20,968 nucleotides of DNA from a virus, in the IMG/VR virus record IMGVR_UViG_3300022072_000172, positions 1-20,968 of that record. One strand, written 5' to 3'. Under the pieces are notes generated by a model. The model saw nothing but the letters and a program-made list of their open reading frames with translations, made no database searches and was not told the origin of the DNA. Numbering within the stretch: the first letter of the stretch is position 1; every line of letters begins with the position of its first letter. Position numbers and translations under genes: made by a program. Below are positions 7,112 to 14,300 of this stretch, piece after piece.

Positions 7112-10100
7112 TTAGTTTAAAAGTGTTCCTGCTGCGTTATATACGTCAATACGGTAATACGAACCTTGTTGACCGTCGAGAAGATCGGCATCTAAACCTG
7201 ATCCTGAGCCATCATTTACCGTAGCAGTTAGTGTCACGTTTGCAGATCCATCAATACTAACATTACCAGATAAATCCCCGCCTAATGTAATTGTACGAGC
7301 AGTCGTCCATTTGTCCGCATTAGGATGATAGCCATCTGTGAAGATAACATTTCCATCATATTTAAACTGTGCCCCGCGGCCACTATTTGCTGGGATAACG
7401 AATATTTGTGCACCAGTGCCATTTTTAAAATCATAAGATCCACCGGCCGGATTTCCTGCTGCGGTATTAAAAGTTAAGCCGAAATTTGTAGAGGGAGCAA
7501 AAGCAAATACATAGTTATCTTCGCCACTTACACCAACATTTATTTGGGAGCCACTACCTAGATTAATATCTGCTGAACTACCGAAAGTTAAATTACCAGA
7601 CATAGTCCCGCCAGCAAGAGGCAACTTAGCATCGAGAGCTGTCTGTAAACCGTCTACGTTAGAAATAACGTGGTTGTGTGTATCATCACCAACAGTAGCG
7701 GTAATTGAGATATTACCTGAACCATCAAAGTTAGCACTACCGGTTACGTCACCGGTAAGAGCTATCGCACGAGCGGTTGCAAGAGCAGATGCGGTTGAAG
7801 CATTACCAGTAAGAGCTGCTGTAATTGTACCAGCAGAGAAGTTACCAGATGCATTTCTTGCTACAATTGATGAAGATGTATTTGCTGAGGTAGCGGATGT
7901 TGCGGAGTTTTGGACTTTACCTACACTAGATATAGTATTAAGCTTGGTATCCGCAATAGCTGCTGAAGCATTAATATCAGCATTTACAATCGATCCAGCC
8001 GTAATAGCTGCGGATAGTGTAATATTACTTGAACCATTAAATGCTACGCCTGAAGCTGTAATATCACCGCTGATAGCAATATTTCGACTTGTTGCTAAGA
8101 CTGTAGAAGATGTAGCATTACCTGTTACGTTACCTGCTACGTTACCAGTTAAGTTACCTTGGAATGTATCGGCTTTAAATGTACCAAGTGAATACGATGC
8201 ATCACCATCGTCAATGCTTCCATTAGGCTCAGGCGCATATTCATCTACTACTTTAAATATACCATCGCTTACATCAAAGTAAATACCAAGGTGTGTATAT
8301 CCTACCCCAGTAGTGCCAGTGTTACGATTAGTAAACCAACCTGTATCGGTATTTACTGGAGCAGCTTGGCCATCCCATTTATCAGCAGAGGTGTGACCAG
8401 TTGTAGCGTTAAAGAAGATACTGATACCATCAGCTAGAGCTTGATCATCACCTGTAATATCGACGTCGGTTGCTTCGGTCGTTGAAAAGTTATCTAATGA
8501 CCATTCAAACGTATCGACACCGCCAGAACCTGTACCAACCCCATCAATTCTAACATAGAATGTTTGTGTCGTTGTCCCTTCATAGTGTCCAGTGAAGTAA
8601 GCATCATCCAGACCTGAACCTGTAAAGTTAGTATTCGCAGAACCAATAGTATTACCAGAGTTCAGATAGATAAATGAATTATCAACTGCGAGGTTAGCCT
8701 GTGAAACAATCGACTGTGTACCATTAACAGTTAAGTCACCGTCTACAGTTAGGTTACCGTCGATGTGCGAATTACCACTTACTCTCAATTGTTCAGAGTG
8801 ATGCCAGTCAACGTTGACGTAAACGTAACCACCAGAGGAATCTGATACCACGCAGGCCCCAATTTCGACTGGGAAGTACGGATATGTAGCAGCAGTATTT
8901 TTGAGTGAACCATCTGCGGCAAGATGTATAGGTTGTCCAGCTGCAATCGCAGAAGTATCAAATCCTGAAACTAAACCTCGAACAGTCACATAACCGTAAG
9001 AAGAATTTTCAATAGTATGCGTCGCTAATCCGACAACACGCGCTTTTGTTTCGGTTGTAGCATCAGCAGGGGCAATCGTCAGGGTCTCACCGAGAGATCC
9101 TGTAGCATATACCGGTCTACCATCAGGAATGGCAGAACCACTGTTATTATAAACCCGAACCCACTCTTCTTGACCAACCTGAAGCGAAATGTCTGCTTCG
9201 TCGTTATATACAGTTAGCGCTTTATATTCATCATTATAGTAAAGTCTACCTTCTTTCCAAGCTGGACCTGGATCTGTTGGTGTAAGGTCAATAAGACCAG
9301 TTGCAACTTCACTTGCAACAGCTGAATCCATATTAATTCTACCATCAACACGAATTCTATCTTGTACACGTAAGTATTCAAAATGCTCGGAGAATACCTC
9401 AACAAGCACCATACCTTCACTAGAATCAACTGTCATAACTCTAGCAGCATGGACAGGATAACCGTCGTCTACTGAAACACCGGTGTTAACTAATTCACCA
9501 GCGGAATCTTTAGAAAGATAAAGAACATCACCTGTAGTAAATAACGAGGTGTCTAGTCCTCTTACCATACCAGATGTAGTTACCCAACCATGTCCGCCGT
9601 TGGGAATATCCATAGTAGTAAGACCAGCAATTTGGCCAGTAGCAGACGTGTCAGCTTTAGATAAAGAAATCTGTGGATGTTTACCGTGAGCAGTACCGGA
9701 TACGTAAACAGCTTTACCGTTAAGAATATTTGCGCCGGATAAGTTGTGAACGTAGAGTAAGTTTTCTTGACCTACGTTAAGGGTAACACCCGGTGTGGGA
9801 TTCTCTAAGGTTCTTAATTTAAGAGAAAGAGATTGTTGCTCATCAGAATCGAAATATAAAGTACCTGCAGCATCGTTCGGAGCTGTGGTTCGAATTCTAA
9901 ACGATATATTATCGACTGAAGCAGAGTCGCTTGTTACTTTAGCAAAGGTAACATCTGATGTAGTTGAAACATCTTGGCCAATAGCAATGTTGTCAGCATT
10001 AACCGTAATACCTGTACCAGCGCCAATATTAAATGTGCGAGAGGTTGTAATATCACCCCCGCCTGTTAGACCGGAGCCAGCAGTTAAAGTTACAGTACTA

Positions 10101-10351
10101 TGATCAATATGCTCATTTGCTACAAAACCTTCAAGATCATCATGTGCAGGCAGTTCTGCCAGTGGAGGCACATACCCTGCTAATACGCTTTCCACTCCGG
10201 CCGAATCTATAAATCCTTTAATTTGATTTGAAGAATTCTTATAATATAGTCGACCGTCAGCATAATTAAGTGCGAGTTCGCCATATTCTAAATCTCCTGT
10301 GCCCGGTGCATTATCCGAGACTGAAGACTTTTTAAGAAGTACCTTAGCCAT
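7112..10351 (-). CDS. Large tail-fibre-like structural protein (1079 residues)
   Basis: The N-terminus (LLKKSSVSDNAPGTGDLEYGELALNYADGRLYYKN, residues 5-39) is a phage fibre attachment-type segment also seen in shorter form in the 585-residue neighbour. Residues about 163-340 and 365-540 are an internal duplication: each has LYF/LYYxD, then L(N/Q)VGQE, NLSG/NNSG, G(L/F)DTS, a VxVxV strand and a trailing LRV...DG segment. Residues about 528-560 have DGDLTVNGTQSIV, a common fibre beta-motif. The second half is Thr/Ala/Gly-rich repeat sequence ('GNVTGNATS', 'IALTGDVTGS'). It ends with LDADLLDGQQGSYYR, typical of phage fibre C-termini. AAGGA lies about 8 bases before the ATG. The T4 slot between gp8 and gp13 suggests a baseplate or fibre component; receptor binding is inferred only. 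Confidence 0.85.
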   Translation of the reverse strand: MAKVLLKKSSVSDNAPGTGDLEYGELALNYADGRLYYKNSSNQIKGFIDSAGVESVLAGYVPPLAELPAHDDLEGFVANEHIDHSTVTLTAGSGLTGGGDITTSRTFNIGAGTGITVNADNIAIGQDVSTTSDVTFAKVTSDSASVDNISFRIRTTAPNDAAGTLYFDSDEQQSLSLKLRTLENPTPGVTLNVGQENLLYVHNLSGANILNGKAVYVSGTAHGKHPQISLSKADTSATGQIAGLTTMDIPNGGHGWVTTSGMVRGLDTSLFTTGDVLYLSKDSAGELVNTGVSVDDGYPVHAARVMTVDSSEGMVLVEVFSEHFEYLRVQDRIRVDGRINMDSAVASEVATGLIDLTPTDPGPAWKEGRLYYNDEYKALTVYNDEADISLQVGQEEWVRVYNNSGSAIPDGRPVYATGSLGETLTIAPADATTETKARVVGLATHTIENSSYGYVTVRGLVSGFDTSAIAAGQPIHLAADGSLKNTAATYPYFPVEIGACVVSDSSGGYVYVNVDWHHSEQLRVSGNSHIDGNLTVDGDLTVNGTQSIVSQANLAVDNSFIYLNSGNTIGSANTNFTGSGLDDAYFTGHYEGTTTQTFYVRIDGVGTGSGGVDTFEWSLDNFSTTEATDVDITGDDQALADGISIFFNATTGHTSADKWDGQAAPVNTDTGWFTNRNTGTTGVGYTHLGIYFDVSDGIFKVVDEYAPEPNGSIDDGDASYSLGTFKADTFQGNLTGNVAGNVTGNATSSTVLATSRNIAISGDITASGVAFNGSSNITLSAAITAGSIVNADINASAAIADTKLNTISSVGKVQNSATSATSANTSSSIVARNASGNFSAGTITAALTGNASTASALATARAIALTGDVTGSANFDGSGNISITATVGDDTHNHVISNVDGLQTALDAKLPLAGGTMSGNLTFGSSADINLGSGSQINVGVSGEDNYVFAFAPSTNFGLTFNTAAGNPAGGSYDFKNGTGAQIFVIPANSGRGAQFKYDGNVIFTDGYHPNADKWTTARTITLGGDLSGNVSIDGSANVTLTATVNDGSGSGLDADLLDGQQGSYYRIDVYNAAGTLLN
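8732..9259 (-). repeat. Internal duplication in the 1079-residue fibre, second copy
   Basis: This part encodes residues of about 365-540 and parallels the segment at 9332-9865. Shared landmarks are RLYYNDE against LYFDSDE, LQVGQEEWVRVYNNSG against LNVGQENLLYVHNLSG, GFDTSAIAAG against GLDTSLFTTG, and LRVSGNSHIDG against LRVQDRIRVDG. Similarity is clear in protein but not in DNA, so the duplication is old. Confidence 0.8.
9332..9865 (-). repeat. Internal duplication in the 1079-residue fibre, first copy
   Basis: This part encodes residues of about 163-340 and is the partner of the segment at 8732-9259. The unit is about 175 residues and is probably a separate beta-rich fibre domain. It carries a central G(G/S)xGxVTxxG(M/L)VxG(L/F)DTS core in both copies. 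Confidence 0.8.
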
Positions 10352-10381
10352 ATTTTATCCTTAATAAAGGGTTTAGTTTAG

Positions 10382-10409
10382 AGTCTGGGATATAAAAATA
10401 ACCCAGACT
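10382..10409 (-). terminator. Hairpin between the 585- and 1079-residue fibre genes
   Basis: An 8-bp perfect stem (AGTCTGGG with CCCAGACT) closes a 12-base AT-rich loop. It begins 17 bases past the stop of the 585-residue gene. On the minus strand it is followed by CTAAACTAAACCC, with no U-tract, so it may stabilise the mRNA as much as terminate it. A TATATAA box lies 6 bases upstream, as at the gp19-gp20 hairpin. Confidence 0.65.
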
Positions 10410-10415
10410 TTAGCT

Positions 10416-10422
10416 TTATATA
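10416..10422 (-). promoter_or_regulatory. TATATAA box before hairpin; possible variant late promoter for the 1079-residue fibre
   Basis: The minus strand reads CATATATAAAGC just after the stop of the 585-residue gene. It is similar to the T4 late box but not an exact match. It lies just upstream of the hairpin at 10382-10409, mirroring the arrangement at 66-100. Confidence 0.35.
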
Positions 10423-10425
10423 TGT

Positions 10426-12183
10426 TTAGAACGAGCCGCCGTCGATAGTAGCAAGAGTAACTGCGCCTGCTGTTACGTCAAATTCACTTGCATCGAAACT
10501 TGCTACACCAAGATTCGAAGATGTAGCTAATTCTGCAGCAAATGTAATTGTGCCAGCAGAGTCATCATATGCGATGTCCATGCCTTCGCCTTCTTGGAAG
10601 ACTGTAGCTATGTGATCATCGACTTCTTCTAGCCAAGATACGCCATTAAAGGATAACGATGTATTATCTGGCAGATTGAGATGTTTGTTCATCTCCCATT
10701 GGTCACTAGCTCCGTTATACGTAAATGTAGCAGGAGTAGTTGGACCATTGATGGTCAGACCTGCGCCGTCAGCTTCTGCTGAGTTTGAAGCGCTGTCTGC
10801 AAGAACAATGTTTTTATCATTAATAGAAACGGTAGTTGAGTTAACAGTTGTCGTTAGACCCTGTACAGTAAAGTTACCGCGAATAATAACTTCGCCGCCA
10901 TCTGAATCGATAGGATTAGGGTCGATATAAAGTACACCAGTAGACGATGCAATAGTATTGTCAAAAATACGGATGTTATCAACATCGATTTGAGTAAGAC
11001 CTGCAAGCGTAGTAGTAGATTCACCTAATGTAAGCGATGTACTACCAAGAGTAATATCTTTAGAAGAAATAACCCCAGCGCCATCATCCGAGAAGTTAGT
11101 AGCATTAAAGGTTGCAACACCTTTAGTAGTTGCATTAGCTACTGCATCGGCAATGGTTAAAGTAATCGCAGTGCCCGTTGCAGAAGTACTAATACCTTGT
11201 GCCGCAGTACCATTGACTGAGATTGATCCGCCTAGCGTTTCTGCTGCTGAACCTGTATCTGCATTAAATGTGATATCATTAGAAGTAATATCACCGTTTG
11301 ATGCTGTAAAGTTTGTAGCGTTAAATGATGCTACACCTTTATTGGTATCAGTAGCATCTTCAGCAGAAATGGTAATAGTAGTACCACTTGCCTCTGTATT
11401 AATACCTTCGCCTGCTGCGATTGTTATATCTGAGTCTAGAAGAGAGATTGAACCTGTACCAGTTTCACCTGAAAAGTTCAGCGTTGTAGCAACGTTGACC
11501 GTGCTAGCTGCAGTTAAACGACCTTGTTGATCGACTGTAAAGGTTGGAATAGCAGTAGTCGAACCATATGATCCAGGAGTAACCGCTGTGTCGTCAAGAT
11601 CAATGATAATCTCATTTGCTGATACACTGGTTGTAATACCTGTATCGCCAGTAAACGTAACAGTTTCATTACCTTGTATACCATCGACAGAACCAACATC
11701 TGCTGCAATAGAGAATAACTGAGCATCCCCTGAAAATTGGTCATCGACATATTTTTTAGTAGCAGCATCTTGGTTTGCAGTTGGATCAACTACATTCGTG
11801 ATCTTAGATGTTGATACGTCTACTACACCAATCCCATTTGGATTAATAGTGACATTACCATCAATATCAGTAGATGAAATAGTATTTCCATCAATAGTAA
11901 TATTATCAACGTGTAGTGCGTTGATTTTACTATCGGCATCCACAATAATAGCTGCAGATGCTGTAAGAGTACCATGAGCGTGGTTAAGTAGACCGACGAA
12001 GTATTCACCGCCGACTTGTACTACGGTTGTTGCGTTTCCGCCACCATCGTCACCCTTACCAAAGAACAGGCGATCGCCTGCGTTGGCCTGAGTGCCAGTG
12101 CCCATTGTATAGGCAAGTTCGGCAGTTTTCAATGAGCCCGGTGCCGAAGTGCCCGTAGATCGTTTGATTCTAATTACGGCCAT
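10426..12183 (-). CDS. Fibre-like structural protein with internal repeats (585 residues)
   Basis: The N-terminus IRIKRSTGTSAPGSLKTAELAYT (4-26), followed by GDRLFFGKG (37-45), resembles the start of the 1079-residue fibre and of other phage fibre proteins. Residues about 127-150 carry ITNVVDPTANQDAATKKYVDDQF, a common fibre motif. A repeat with core KGVASFNATNF occurs at about 282-292, again as KGVATFNATNF at 354-364, and degenerate as LGVASFDASEF at 558-568. A second repeat, VDNITIDGNTISS / VDNIRIFDNTIASS, lies at about 92-104 and 401-414. Residues 436-460 (FTVQGLTTTVNSTTVSINDKNIVLAD) are a typical fibre beta-element. It ends TIDGGSF. I recognise the type from marine T4-like 'structural proteins' but not a defined function. 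The ATG follows the upstream TAA with no gap and uses a GGAGGA site inside that gene. Confidence 0.82.
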   Translation of the reverse strand: MAVIRIKRSTGTSAPGSLKTAELAYTMGTGTQANAGDRLFFGKGDDGGGNATTVVQVGGEYFVGLLNHAHGTLTASAAIIVDADSKINALHVDNITIDGNTISSTDIDGNVTINPNGIGVVDVSTSKITNVVDPTANQDAATKKYVDDQFSGDAQLFSIAADVGSVDGIQGNETVTFTGDTGITTSVSANEIIIDLDDTAVTPGSYGSTTAIPTFTVDQQGRLTAASTVNVATTLNFSGETGTGSISLLDSDITIAAGEGINTEASGTTITISAEDATDTNKGVASFNATNFTASNGDITSNDITFNADTGSAAETLGGSISVNGTAAQGISTSATGTAITLTIADAVANATTKGVATFNATNFSDDGAGVISSKDITLGSTSLTLGESTTTLAGLTQIDVDNIRIFDNTIASSTGVLYIDPNPIDSDGGEVIIRGNFTVQGLTTTVNSTTVSINDKNIVLADSASNSAEADGAGLTINGPTTPATFTYNGASDQWEMNKHLNLPDNTSLSFNGVSWLEEVDDHIATVFQEGEGMDIAYDDSAGTITFAAELATSSNLGVASFDASEFDVTAGAVTLATIDGGSF

Positions 12184-12414
12184 TTAGAAGTTTCCTCCGT
12201 TAAAATTTGTATCTTCATTATCAATGTTTTTAGTAGATTCAAAATTACCAGATCCCTCAGAATAAACCAGCAAAGCGCCATTTTCTAAAGTAGATAGATC
12301 TACCCCACCTAACGTGGATATAGTAAAAGCGCCGTTAGTGACTCTTTTAATGGGAGTACCAACGATTACTTTTTTTACAATAGTATTTGAACCGGATTGA
12401 ACCCTAATCGACAT
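12184..12414 (-). CDS. Small structural-module protein (76 residues), function unknown
   Basis: The protein starts MSIRVQSGSNTIVKKVIVGTP and has a Gly/Ser-rich beta-type middle (GAFTISTLGGVDLSTLENGALLVYSEGSGNFEST, about 28-61). It ends NFNGGNF, like the TIDGGSF end of the next gene. ENGALLVY.E..GNFE has the look of the short 'ALVYxxSxGxFE' elements in phage fibre proteins. I do not recognise a family with a known role. Its position between an Ig-like protein and fibre genes suggests a fibre or fibre-attachment part. The ATG has a GAGGT ribosome-binding site that includes part of the upstream stop codon. Codons for the final NGGNF provide the GGAGGA site for the 585-residue gene that starts immediately after the stop. 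Confidence 0.75.
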   Translation of the reverse strand: MSIRVQSGSNTIVKKVIVGTPIKRVTNGAFTISTLGGVDLSTLENGALLVYSEGSGNFESTKNIDNEDTNFNGGNF

Positions 12415-12418
12415 TATT

Positions 12419-12760
12419 TTACCTCGTTACCGATGGGGTTACGTGTATGTTACCCTCTAGCACTCTTTCTATGATAGTATTCGAATCACTATCTACGAAA
12501 GAAATTTCTACATCATAAACATATCTGCCGGCTTTTAGTAAATCGGTTTGGGTGTTAGTTAAAGCTAAATTAATAGTGTTATCTGAAATGGCAGTAGTAA
12601 ACGTATGAGTATCAGCAGAGTCACTATTGTAAGATTTTTTTAGTTTCGCTGCGACTGTATGGTTAGCTAAATTCTTAGCCGCACCATTAGCGTCAACTAA
12701 TTCAAGTTGCACTTGCACGTCAGTACCTTGGTCTATTGTAAGGTCTTCGTATTGAGCCAT
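12419..12760 (-). CDS. Ig-like beta-sandwich structural protein (113 residues), probably baseplate or fibre associated
   Basis: The sequence has the pattern of a small Ig-like domain: LTIDQGTDVQVQLELVDANG (7-26), a strand with HTVAAKLKKSY (34-44), NTINLALTNTQTDLLKAGRYVYDVEISFVDSDS (63-95), then IERVLEGNIHVTP (99-111). The 'G.Y.YDVEI......RVLEG.I.V.P' ending is typical of phage baseplate or fibre Ig-like domains such as BppU-type N-terminal domains. That assignment is by pattern only. It is the first gene after an exact TATAAATA late box and heads the run into the two large fibre genes. A GGAGA ribosome-binding site precedes the ATG. Confidence 0.78.
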   Translation of the reverse strand: MAQYEDLTIDQGTDVQVQLELVDANGAAKNLANHTVAAKLKKSYNSDSADTHTFTTAISDNTINLALTNTQTDLLKAGRYVYDVEISFVDSDSNTIIERVLEGNIHVTPSVTR

Positions 12761-12784
12761 TTAGTTTCTCCGTGTTCTTACCGT

Positions 12785-12792
12785 TATTTATA
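12785..12792 (-). promoter_or_regulatory. T4-type late promoter box upstream of the Ig-like/fibre operon
   Basis: The minus strand carries TATAAATA in the 49-base gap after the glycosyltransferase gene that ends at 12810. The box lies 24 bases ahead of the ATG at 12760. An exact late box here separates the fibre genes from the upstream modification cassette. Confidence 0.78.
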
Positions 12793-12809
12793 ACAAAAAA
12801 ATGTTTGAA

Positions 12810-13562
12810 TTATTTAAAATAAGAAGAAAAAACCTCGTAGACCCGCTCTAATACTTGATAATTCGAAGCGCCATTTAACATAGCAATCTTAGAATGTGGA
12901 ACAAAGTTTATAGACATACTTCCATATTGATTTCTTACACGATTATTAGAGATCCACTTTTTATGATCTGGAATATTTAACCACGCTTGTGAGTTATTGA
13001 TCACAGGATAAAAGTCTTTTATAATTTCAAAGAACTCGAAGTCATCCTTAAAAAAGTACCAGAGATAACGACACACGCCTTTATATTCTAGGATGTAGTG
13101 GTCAGGATTTTGTAAAAAATGTTCTGTAATATAATTTGTTCTAGAAGGTCTAAATAATATTATAGACGAGTTAACAAGATTAGGATGCTTACAGAATTCA
13201 ACATGGTTTTTATCTAGAGATATAAATAGATCTGTAAACACTATTTTCATCGGACTTACTGGATCTTTAAATAGATCATCCAACGGATTCTGCACAATGG
13301 TATCTAAATCTAAATATAACGTAAGATTATCATTACCGTAAAGATCCTTATTAAAGATAGTGAGTTTATACCAATACGTTTCAAGTTCAAGATTTAAATC
13401 TAACGGTATAGATAAAATATCAGAATGCAACCCATTAGTATTTTCTGTTAGACAATAAAAATAAAATGGCAAAGAGAGATTTCTCCGTACCATTTCATAA
13501 AGTCGATTTACATGTTCTTCTGTGTATTTGTTACCATATTTTACACATACTACATTAATCAT
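12810..13562 (-). CDS. Glycosyltransferase-like protein, GT-A fold with DxD (250 residues)
   Basis: The first 110 residues fit a GT-A nucleotide-sugar transferase. A beta-strand start MINVVCVKYG leads into a helix EEHVNRLYEMVRRNL, then FYFYCLTEN (33-41). ETYWYKLTIF (61-70) is the substrate-proximal W-x-K segment, and NLTLYLDLDTIV (79-90) contains the metal-binding DxD (Asp85-Leu-Asp87). Later parts (WYFFKDDFEFFEIIKDFYP, W...IPDHKKW) are aromatic-rich. The sugar donor and acceptor cannot be told. The gene lies between the oxygenase-like gene and the fibre operon, so a virion protein or a host surface glycan is a plausible acceptor (inference). AGGAT precedes the ATG. The 63-base gap on its upstream side holds no convincing hairpin. 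Confidence 0.82.
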   Translation of the reverse strand: MINVVCVKYGNKYTEEHVNRLYEMVRRNLSLPFYFYCLTENTNGLHSDILSIPLDLNLELETYWYKLTIFNKDLYGNDNLTLYLDLDTIVQNPLDDLFKDPVSPMKIVFTDLFISLDKNHVEFCKHPNLVNSSIILFRPSRTNYITEHFLQNPDHYILEYKGVCRYLWYFFKDDFEFFEIIKDFYPVINNSQAWLNIPDHKKWISNNRVRNQYGSMSINFVPHSKIAMLNGASNYQVLERVYEVFSSYFK

Positions 13563-13625
13563 GTACTATCCTACCCAAAGTACTCTTCTTTATTATACCA
13601 ACTTCTGCAGCTTTGTAAACCCCCT

Positions 13626-14300
13626 TTATACAGGATTTTCAATATCTTCAATAATATCTTCCCAAAGATTATGAGCTTCATCTCTACCCCAGACATATGC
13701 AACACTAATCCGAAGGCAGTCCGTTGATGCAGCATGATAGCACAGTTTATCTGGCTCATCATAAGATCCGAAGTAAGTCATTTTACACTGCCAACCAGAG
13801 TGATCTGGAATTCTAACACGTTCTTTCTTATCGACATCCCAATAATCAAACCATCCGTCACCATTCTCTGACCAAGAAAAAATGACATTATAGCCAGCAG
13901 CATTTGCGTTATTGTGCCAACTGATCCATCCACCTGGAGGGTATACTGTAACTAATGTATTTGTTCTGGCAGACAGCTCAGTCATCATTTCCATATTAAG
14001 TCGATTACTCATGTCTCGGTAATCTTTAAAGCTATCTTTATATCCGCTATTGCTATTGGGCATTAGACCATGATAAGATTGCATGCTTTCTGGGAATCCC
14101 TCATGCTGTCTATTGCGATCGATAATACGATGCATATAGTCGTCAGCCAACCATCTATCACGCGTGTGATCCTTCGCATTTAATTGAAGGTCCTTATCCA
14201 TTTCACCAGAATCTCTTTTAGCAAGAATAAAATCCTTAAATTTATTAAGTGACTTTAAGACTTCTTCATTATTAATTTCTACATCACGAACTTCAAACAT
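13626..14300 (-). CDS. 2-oxoglutarate/Fe(II) oxygenase-like protein (224 residues)
   Basis: The C-terminal half looks like a double-stranded beta-helix oxygenase. VTVYPPGGWISWHNNANAAGYNVIFSWS holds His129 in an H-N-N context, a central strand has WFDYWD, and LCYHAASTDCLRISVAYVW holds His189 and Arg197. In the family, HxD and a distal His bind iron and the Arg binds 2-oxoglutarate. Here the carboxylate position is Asn131 (HxN), so activity is uncertain. The N-terminal 110 residues are mostly helical and of no known fold to me. Similar proteins are frequent in marine T4-like phages. The ATG overlaps the stop of the upstream glycosyltransferase (TAATG), with AAGGA 13 bases before, so the two are probably co-translated. 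The substrate is unknown; a nearby virion protein is one possibility. Confidence 0.72.
   Translation of the reverse strand: MFEVRDVEINNEEVLKSLNKFKDFILAKRDSGEMDKDLQLNAKDHTRDRWLADDYMHRIIDRNRQHEGFPESMQSYHGLMPNSNSGYKDSFKDYRDMSNRLNMEMMTELSARTNTLVTVYPPGGWISWHNNANAAGYNVIFSWSENGDGWFDYWDVDKKERVRIPDHSGWQCKMTYFGSYDEPDKLCYHAASTDCLRISVAYVWGRDEAHNLWEDIIEDIENPV

Noticed and set aside
7674-8282. Open frame of about 200 codons on the + strand opposite the 1079-residue fibre, with similar ones at 9795-10103 and 11153-11530
   Set aside because: They are Ala/Val/Ile-rich shadows of Thr/Gly/Asn-rich repeats on the coding strand, lack good ribosome-binding sites, and oppose a strongly supported gene.
13563-13625. 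Promoter or terminator in the 63-base gap between the oxygenase-like gene and the glycosyltransferase
   Set aside because: A TATAATA string at 13591-13597 is not the late box, and no stable hairpin with a U-tract is visible.
13626-14300. Reading the HxN protein as a 2OG-dependent halogenase
   Set aside because: Those halogenases have Ala or Gly at the carboxylate position; Asn here does not fit that pattern.
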